A program made the position numbers and the translations under genes. From Bradyrhizobium iriomotense (GTDB lineage: Bacteria; Pseudomonadota; Alphaproteobacteria; Rhizobiales; Xanthobacteraceae): a DNA stretch of 64,000 bases. The DNA is taken from NCBI RefSeq assembly GCF_018129405.1, contig NZ_JAFCLP010000008.1, forward strand, positions 1 through 64,000. Reading direction: 5' to 3'. The notes beneath the pieces are model-generated. The model was not told the origin of the DNA, did not search any database, and was given only the letters and a program-made list of their open reading frames with translations. This document shows positions 59,084-64,000 of the stretch, piece by piece. Positions within the stretch are counted from its first letter, which is position 1. The number at the start of each line of letters is the position of its first letter.

Positions 59084-62000
59084 ATGCCCAAAACCTCCCC
59101 GAAGACCTCCACCAAAGCTGACACCAAGGCCGCGCCAAAGGCTGCCGCCGAAACCAAGCCCGCTGCGACAGCTGCTGCCAAACCGGTCGCGGCCAAGGCG
59201 GCCGGCAAGGGCGATCATGTGTTCCTGGTCGACGGTTCCTCCTACATCTTCCGCGCCTATCACGCGCTGCCGCCGCTGAACCGCAAGTCCGACGGCTTGC
59301 AGGTCAATGCCGTGCTCGGCTTCTGCAACATGCTGTGGAAGCTGCTGCGCGACATGCCCGAGAACGACCGGCCGACGCATCTGGCGATCATCTTCGACAA
59401 GTCGGAGATCACCTTCCGCAACAAGATCTATCCCGAGTACAAGGCGCACCGGCCGCCGGCCCCGGATGATCTGATCCCGCAATTCGCGCTGATCCGCGAG
59501 GCGGTGCGCGCCTTCGACCTGCCCTGCCTGGAACAGGTGGGCTTCGAGGCCGACGATCTCATTGCGACCTACGCGCGGCAGGCTTCCACGCGCGGCGCCA
59601 CCACGACCATCGTGTCCTCCGACAAGGATTTGATGCAGCTCGTGAACGACAAGATCATGATGTACGACACCATGAAGGATCGCCGCATCGGCATCCCCGA
59701 GGTGATCGAGAAGTTCGGCGTGCCGCCGGAGAAGGTGGTGGAAGTGCAGGCGCTCGCCGGCGATTCCACCGACAACGTTCCCGGCGTACCCGGCATCGGC
59801 ATCAAGACCGCGGCACAGCTGATCACCGAATATGGCGACCTCGAGCAGCTCCTGTTCCGCGCCACCGAGATCAAGCAGCCGAAGCGGCGCGAGGCGCTGC
59901 TCGATAATGCCGAGAAGGCGCGGATCTCGCGGCAGCTCGTGCTGCTCGACGACAAGGTCGAGCTGGAGGTGCCGCTCGACGACCTCGCGGTCCACGAGCC
60001 GGATGCGCGCAAGCTGATCGCCTTCCTGAAGGCGATGGAGTTCACCACGCTGACGCGCCGCGTCGCCGAATATTCGCAGATCGACCCCTCCAATGTGGAT
60101 GCCGATCCCGGCTATGCCACCGGCGCCAGCGTCTTCTCGCCGCTGCCGCCCTCGGACATCGTGCCCGCGCCGGGCACCGGCGCGGCACCGCAGGCCCGAC
60201 CGAACGAGCCCAACAAATCAGCGGGCAAGGAGGACAAGGCCGCGAGCCCGAAGGGCGCGCCGATCTCGCTCGCCGCAGCGCGTGAAGAGGCGCTGCGCAA
60301 GCTTCCGGTCGAGCGAGCCAAGTACCAGGCGATCAAGTCGCTGAAGGAGCTCAACGCCTTCATTGCGCGCATTCATGACACGGGTCATGTCGCGATCGAG
60401 CTTCGAGGAAACTCGATCGATCCGATGCAGGCCGATCTCTGCGGCATCGCGCTGGCGCTGGCGCCGAACGAGGCCTGCTATGTACCGCTGGCGCACAAAC
60501 AGTCCGGCGGCGGCGCCGGCCTGTTCGACGCCGGCCTTGCGCCCGACCAGATCAAGCATACCGATGCGATCGAAGCGCTGCGGCCGGTGCTGGAATCGTC
60601 AGGCATCCTCAAGATCGGTTTCGACGCCAAATTCACCGCCGTGATGCTGGCGCAGCACGGCATCACCCTGCGCAACATCGACGATGCGCAACTGATCTCT
60701 TATGTGCTCGACGCCGGCCGCGGCTCGCACGCGCTGGAGCAGCTGTCCGAGCGCTGGTTCGGCCATGCCATGCTGAAGGAGAGCGAGCTGCTCGGCAGCG
60801 GCAAGGGCAAGATCACCTTCGACCAGGTCCCGATCGACAAGGCCGCGCCGCTCTCGGCCGAAGGCGCCGACATCGCCCTGCGGGTCTGGCGCGTGCTGAA
60901 GCCGCGCCTCATCGCCGAGCACATGGCCACGGTGTATGAGACGCTGGAGCGGCCGCTGGTGTCAGTGCTCGCGCGGATGGAACGGCGCGGCATCTCGATC
61001 GACCGCCAGGTGCTGTCGCGGCTATCAGGCGACTTCGCCCAGACCGCGGCGCGGGTCGAGGCCGAAATCCAGGAGATCGCGGGCGAGCCCGTCAATGTCG
61101 GCAGCCCCAAGCAGATCGGCGACATCCTGTTCGGCAAGATGGGACTATCAGGCGGCACCAAGACGAAAACCGGCGCGTGGTCCACCACCGCACAGGTGCT
61201 GGACGATCTCGCCGAGCAAGGCCACGACTTCCCGAAGAAGATCCTGGAGTGGCGCCAGGTCTCCAAGCTGAAATCGACCTATACCGACGCGCTGCCGACC
61301 TATGTGAACCCGCAGACCCATCGCGTGCACACGACCTACGCGCTGGCCGCGACCACGACGGGACGGCTGTCGTCGAACGAGCCTAACCTGCAGAACATTC
61401 CGGTGCGCACCGAGGACGGCCGCAAGATCCGCCGCGCCTTCATCGCCACACCCGGGCACAAGCTGGTCTCCGCCGACTATTCGCAGATCGAGCTCAGGCT
61501 GCTCGCCGAAATCGCCGACATTCCCGTGCTGAAGCAGGCGTTTCGTGACGGCCTCGACATTCACGCGATGACCGCCTCGGAAATGTTCGGCGTGCCGATC
61601 AAGGGCATGCCGAGCGAGATCCGCCGCCGCGCGAAAGCGATCAATTTCGGCATCATCTACGGCATCTCCGCGTTCGGCCTCGCCAACCAGCTCGGCATCG
61701 CGCGCGAAGAGGCGTCCGCCTACATCAAGAAATATTTCGAGCGCTTCCCCGGCATCCGCGCCTACATGGACGAGACGCGCGATTTCTGCCGGAGCCACGG
61801 CTACGTCACCACGCTGTTCGGCCGCAAGTGCCATTACCCTGACATCAAGGCCTCGAACGCCTCGGTGCGCGCCTTCAATGAGCGCGCGGCAATCAACGCG
61901 CGGCTGCAGGGCACCGCCGCCGACATCATCCGCCGCGCCATGACGCGGGTGGAGGACGCGCTCGCCGAGAAGAAGCTCTCGGCGCAGATGCTGCTCCAGG

Positions 62001-62161
62001 TGCATGACGAACTGATCTTCGAGGTGCCGGACGCCGAGGTCGAAGCGACGCTGCCCGTCGTGCAGAAGGTCATGCAGGACGCACCGTTCCCCGCCGTGCT
62101 GCTGTCGGTGCCGCTGCATGTCGACGCGCGCGCAGCGAACAATTGGGACGAGGCGCATTAG
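59084..62161 (+). CDS. polA: DNA polymerase I with apparently inactive proofreading domain
   Basis: This 1025-residue repair polymerase has an Ala/Lys/Pro/Thr-rich N-terminal tail (residues 1-45), a 5'-3' exonuclease domain (FLVDGSSYIFRAYHALPP, IIFDKSEITFRNKIYPEYK, VPGVPGIGIKTA), a 3'-5' exonuclease-like domain and a family A polymerase domain with motif A (SADYSQIELRLLAE), motif B (RRRAKAINFGIIYGIS) and motif C (QVHDELIFEVP). In the proofreading domain the metal ligands appear replaced: Glu439, Arg441, Thr518 and Gly594 where E. coli has Asp355, Glu357, Asp424 and Asp501. The polymerase and flap nuclease look intact. Confidence 0.95.
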   Translation: MPKTSPKTSTKADTKAAPKAAAETKPAATAAAKPVAAKAAGKGDHVFLVDGSSYIFRAYHALPPLNRKSDGLQVNAVLGFCNMLWKLLRDMPENDRPTHLAIIFDKSEITFRNKIYPEYKAHRPPAPDDLIPQFALIREAVRAFDLPCLEQVGFEADDLIATYARQASTRGATTTIVSSDKDLMQLVNDKIMMYDTMKDRRIGIPEVIEKFGVPPEKVVEVQALAGDSTDNVPGVPGIGIKTAAQLITEYGDLEQLLFRATEIKQPKRREALLDNAEKARISRQLVLLDDKVELEVPLDDLAVHEPDARKLIAFLKAMEFTTLTRRVAEYSQIDPSNVDADPGYATGASVFSPLPPSDIVPAPGTGAAPQARPNEPNKSAGKEDKAASPKGAPISLAAAREEALRKLPVERAKYQAIKSLKELNAFIARIHDTGHVAIELRGNSIDPMQADLCGIALALAPNEACYVPLAHKQSGGGAGLFDAGLAPDQIKHTDAIEALRPVLESSGILKIGFDAKFTAVMLAQHGITLRNIDDAQLISYVLDAGRGSHALEQLSERWFGHAMLKESELLGSGKGKITFDQVPIDKAAPLSAEGADIALRVWRVLKPRLIAEHMATVYETLERPLVSVLARMERRGISIDRQVLSRLSGDFAQTAARVEAEIQEIAGEPVNVGSPKQIGDILFGKMGLSGGTKTKTGAWSTTAQVLDDLAEQGHDFPKKILEWRQVSKLKSTYTDALPTYVNPQTHRVHTTYALAATTTGRLSSNEPNLQNIPVRTEDGRKIRRAFIATPGHKLVSADYSQIELRLLAEIADIPVLKQAFRDGLDIHAMTASEMFGVPIKGMPSEIRRRAKAINFGIIYGISAFGLANQLGIAREEASAYIKKYFERFPGIRAYMDETRDFCRSHGYVTTLFGRKCHYPDIKASNASVRAFNERAAINARLQGTAADIIRRAMTRVEDALAEKKLSAQMLLQVHDELIFEVPDAEVEATLPVVQKVMQDAPFPAVLLSVPLHVDARAANNWDEAH

Positions 62162-62310
62162 CGGGGCCCCTTCACCTCTCCCCGTAAGAACGGGGCGCGG
62201 GAGTGCAGCGAGTGCGCGGCGAGGCACTCAATTGTCCTCCGAGCAATTGCGCGATGGCCCTGCCGCCCTTCGCATATTAGAACCTCTGCATCTCCCGCAC
62301 CGGTTCAGTC
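62162..62310. other. Short intergenic region after polA
   Basis: It contains a small hairpin CCCCGT-AAGA-ACGGGG at 62180-62195, resembling part of a repeat and possibly a weak terminator of polA. No gene is seen. Confidence 0.45.
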
Positions 62311-62946
62311 ATGCCCCACACGTCCGCCCTGCTCGGCTTCGCCCTCGTCTGCCTCGGCCTCGTGCTCACGCCCGGGCCGAACATGATCTATCTGATCTCG
62401 CGCTCGATCACGCAGGGGCCGGCGGCCGGCATCGTCTCGCTCGGCGGCGTGGCGCTGGGCTTCGTGTTCTACATGCTGTGCGCGGCGTTCGGCATCACGG
62501 CGCTGCTGCTCGCCATTCCCTTCGCCTATGACGCGCTGCGCTTTGCCGGCGCCGGTTATTTGCTGTGGCTCGCCTGGCAGGCGGTGAAGCCGGGCGGGCG
62601 CTCGCCGTTCCAGGTGAAGAAGCTCGCCATCGACAGCCCGCGCAAATTGTTCGCGATGGGCTTCGTCACCAACCTGCTCAACCCGAAGATCGCGATGCTG
62701 TATCTGGCGCTGCTGCCGCAGTTCATCGATCCCACAGCCGGCAGCGTGCTGACGCAGTCGGTAGTGCTGGGCGCGATCCAGATCGCGATCAGCGTCAGCG
62801 TCAATGCGATGATCGCGCTCGCGGCAGGCTCGATCGCGCTGTTCCTGGCGAGCCGGCCGAGCTGGATGCTGGTGCAGCGCTGGCTGATGGGCACCGTGCT
62901 GGCCGGGCTTGCGGTGCGGATGGCGGTCGAGGCGAAGAAGGTGTGA
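62311..62946 (+). CDS. LysE/RhtB-family amino-acid exporter
   Basis: This 211-residue protein with about six hydrophobic helices is of the LysE translocator family. The conserved LTPGPNMIYLISRSITQGPA with the GPN motif is in the first loop, G-rich ALGFVFYMLCAAFG follows, and FVTNLLNPKIAMLYLALLPQ is the second diagnostic motif. Family members export lysine, homoserine, threonine or other small amino acids. The substrate is not evident. It starts 149 bp after polA. Confidence 0.92.
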   Translation: MPHTSALLGFALVCLGLVLTPGPNMIYLISRSITQGPAAGIVSLGGVALGFVFYMLCAAFGITALLLAIPFAYDALRFAGAGYLLWLAWQAVKPGGRSPFQVKKLAIDSPRKLFAMGFVTNLLNPKIAMLYLALLPQFIDPTAGSVLTQSVVLGAIQIAISVSVNAMIALAAGSIALFLASRPSWMLVQRWLMGTVLAGLAVRMAVEAKKV

Positions 62947-62953
62947 GGCACAC

Positions 62954-63059
62954 TGTCATGCCCCGGCTTGACCGGGGCATCCAGTACGCCGCGGCCTCTC
63001 GGCTCAATCACTGCCGCCTCTGGGATACTGGATCGCCCGATCAAGTCGGGCGATGACAC
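62954..63059. repeat. Palindromic intergenic repeat, family C copy 3
   Basis: This intact copy reads TGTCATGCCCCGGCTTGACC...GATCGCCCGATCAAGTCGGG ending CGATGACA. It is the best match to the copy broken by the insertion sequence and shows the empty site. It lies between the convergent LysE and GST genes. Confidence 0.85.
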
Positions 63060-63066
63060 CGTCCGC

Positions 63067-63693
63067 TCAATCCAGCTTCGCCTCCATCCCCCGCTTCACC
63101 GCCGGGCGGGCCATCAGGGCCTCGTACCAGCGCTTGACGTTGGGGAAGTCCGCCAGATCAACCTTGTGGCGAGGATGGCGCCAGGCCCAGCCCAAAATGG
63201 CAAAATCGGCAACCGAGAGGTCGCCGGCAACGAAGTCGCGCCCTTCAAGCCGGCGGTCGAGCACGCCGTAGAGCCGGCGCGTCTCGGCCATGTAGCGCTT
63301 CAGGCCATAGGCGCGGTCCTGCTCGTTCTCGAGCGCGATGAAATGGTGCACCTGGCCGGGCATCGGGCCGAAGCCGCCCATCTGCCACATCAGCCATTCG
63401 TAGACCGGGATGCGCGCGGAAAGCGATTTCGGCAGGAATTTGCCGGTCTTTTCACCGAGATAGAGCAGGATCGCGCCGGACTCGAAGATGCTGACGGGCT
63501 TGCCGTCCGGACCCTCGGGATCGAGGATGGCGGGAATTTTGTTGTTGGGCGAAAGCTTCAGGAACTCCGGCGCCATCTGCTCGCCCTTGGTGATGTTCAC
63601 CGGAATCACCTTGTAGGGCAGCCCCATTTCCTCCAGCGCGACCGAGATTTTGCGGCCGTTCGGCGTATTCCAGGTGTGGAGCTCAATGGTCAT
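63067..63693 (-). CDS. Glutathione S-transferase, YfcG/Nu-like
   Basis: This 208-residue two-domain GST has a thioredoxin-fold N-terminal half ([40 protein letters not shown], then [16 protein letters not shown]) and a helical C-terminal half ([36 protein letters not shown]). The Asn-Gly-Arg-Lys start and the long FGPMPGQ loop fit the YfcG/Ure2-like group, which has disulfide-bond reductase activity. Substrate is unknown. It converges with the LysE-type gene across repeat C3. Confidence 0.9.
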   Translation of the reverse strand: MTIELHTWNTPNGRKISVALEEMGLPYKVIPVNITKGEQMAPEFLKLSPNNKIPAILDPEGPDGKPVSIFESGAILLYLGEKTGKFLPKSLSARIPVYEWLMWQMGGFGPMPGQVHHFIALENEQDRAYGLKRYMAETRRLYGVLDRRLEGRDFVAGDLSVADFAILGWAWRHPRHKVDLADFPNVKRWYEALMARPAVKRGMEAKLD

Positions 63694-63896
63694 TTGGCTG
63701 TTCCTTCCCGCATTGCTGGCATCCCACTAGCCCAGGACATCGCGGTCTTTCAACCAGCGGTCGGGCATGGTGGCTGTCCGATCGCCGCGGGCGATGCCCT
63801 GTTGACGGTGATCTTGCGGGGCCTGCCCCCACTGGAATGTCGCCGCCGTCGCGGATAAATTCCGCCTCCTCCAAAAACGCTGTTCGAGGGACCGCC

Positions 63897-64000
63897 GTGT
63901 CGAAATCCGCTTCCCGCGCCCGCCTGTTCGAGATCATCCGCCGGCGCTCATTCGGCCGTGGCGAGGTGACGCTCGCGTCGGGCCGCAAGAGCGATTTCTA
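63897..64000 (+). CDS. pyrE: Orotate phosphoribosyltransferase, 5' part
   Basis: The window ends after 34 complete codons. The translation ([20 protein letters not shown], then [15 protein letters not shown]) ends in the substrate-binding ASGRKSDFY characteristic of PyrE, which makes orotidine-5'-phosphate from orotate and PRPP in pyrimidine synthesis. The start is a GTG at 63897, with GAGGG upstream. The gene continues beyond the window. Confidence 0.85.
   Translation, partial: MSKSASRARLFEIIRRRSFGRGEVTLASGRKSDF

Overview
The window reads as ordinary chromosome of a Bradyrhizobium-like alphaproteobacterium (order Hyphomicrobiales). This is inferred from the high GC content, the many GTG/TTG starts, the gene families, and several families of palindromic intergenic repeats of the kind typical of Bradyrhizobium and relatives. 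No rRNA, tRNA, CRISPR array, prophage or plasmid functions are visible. One intact insertion sequence is present.

Layout. (1) 0.3-7.7 kb, minus strand: a tight beta-oxidation operon, acyl-CoA dehydrogenase (FadE type) > thiolase > FadB-type hydratase/dehydrogenase > YciA-type thioesterase, with a flavin-reductase-like gene just upstream. (2) 7.9-13.0 kb, minus: an RND efflux system (lipoprotein adaptor > pump > TetR regulator) with repeats between adaptor and pump. (3) 13.1-13.9 kb: a MazF-type toxin-antitoxin module with its own palindrome. (4) 13.9-19.1 kb: MFS transporter, DUF2809-like membrane protein, a LacI regulator divergent from a DUF1932-type dehydrogenase with two identical operators between them, and a YcaQ-type DNA glycosylase. 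(5) 19.2-24.4 kb: an envelope block with a Met-rich secreted protein, an OmpA-domain protein preceded by two CRP-like palindromes, a PMT-like glycosyltransferase, and a FecR-domain protein coupled to a Pro/Ser-linked beta-barrel protein. (6) 24.5-25.8 kb: a complete IS481-family element that split a palindromic repeat. (7) 25.8-33.5 kb: two VOC proteins, a cupin, an FKBP, a gamma-glutamyltransferase, trhO-slyX and a diguanylate cyclase. (8) 33.6-39.7 kb: hemE, a lactate locus (lldR divergent from lldP-lldD) and a divergent hemC-like gene. (9) 39.7-47 kb: GMC oxidoreductase, TetR, SnoaL-like protein, membrane protein and a GGDEF-EAL protein. (10) 46.1-48.9 kb, minus: an aromatic demethylase operon, vanA-type oxygenase > GntR regulator > vanB-type reductase. 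(11) 49.2-58.8 kb: phosphoglucomutase, cytochrome c, alpha/beta hydrolase, orphan response regulator, two acyltransferases, aldose epimerase and UDP-glucose dehydrogenase. (12) 59.1-64.0 kb: polA, a LysE exporter, a GST and the start of pyrE.

How the parts work together. Catabolic units are each paired with a local regulator and a recognisable palindromic operator: fatty acids (1), lactate (8), methoxylated aromatics (10) and an unidentified substrate of the LacI locus (4). Envelope functions cluster in (5) and (11): Pgm and Ugd supply glucose-1-phosphate and UDP-glucuronate, and the acyltransferases could decorate surface glycans. Cyclic-di-GMP turnover is represented twice.

The observations I consider most worth checking are: a DNA polymerase I whose 3'-5' exonuclease ligands all appear substituted; the IS481 insertion at the apex of a palindromic repeat; the PMT-like enzyme next to a secreted protein with a Ser/Pro/Thr linker; the paired operators; and the unusual MazF-type module. 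I did not find a convincing wholly new multi-gene system.
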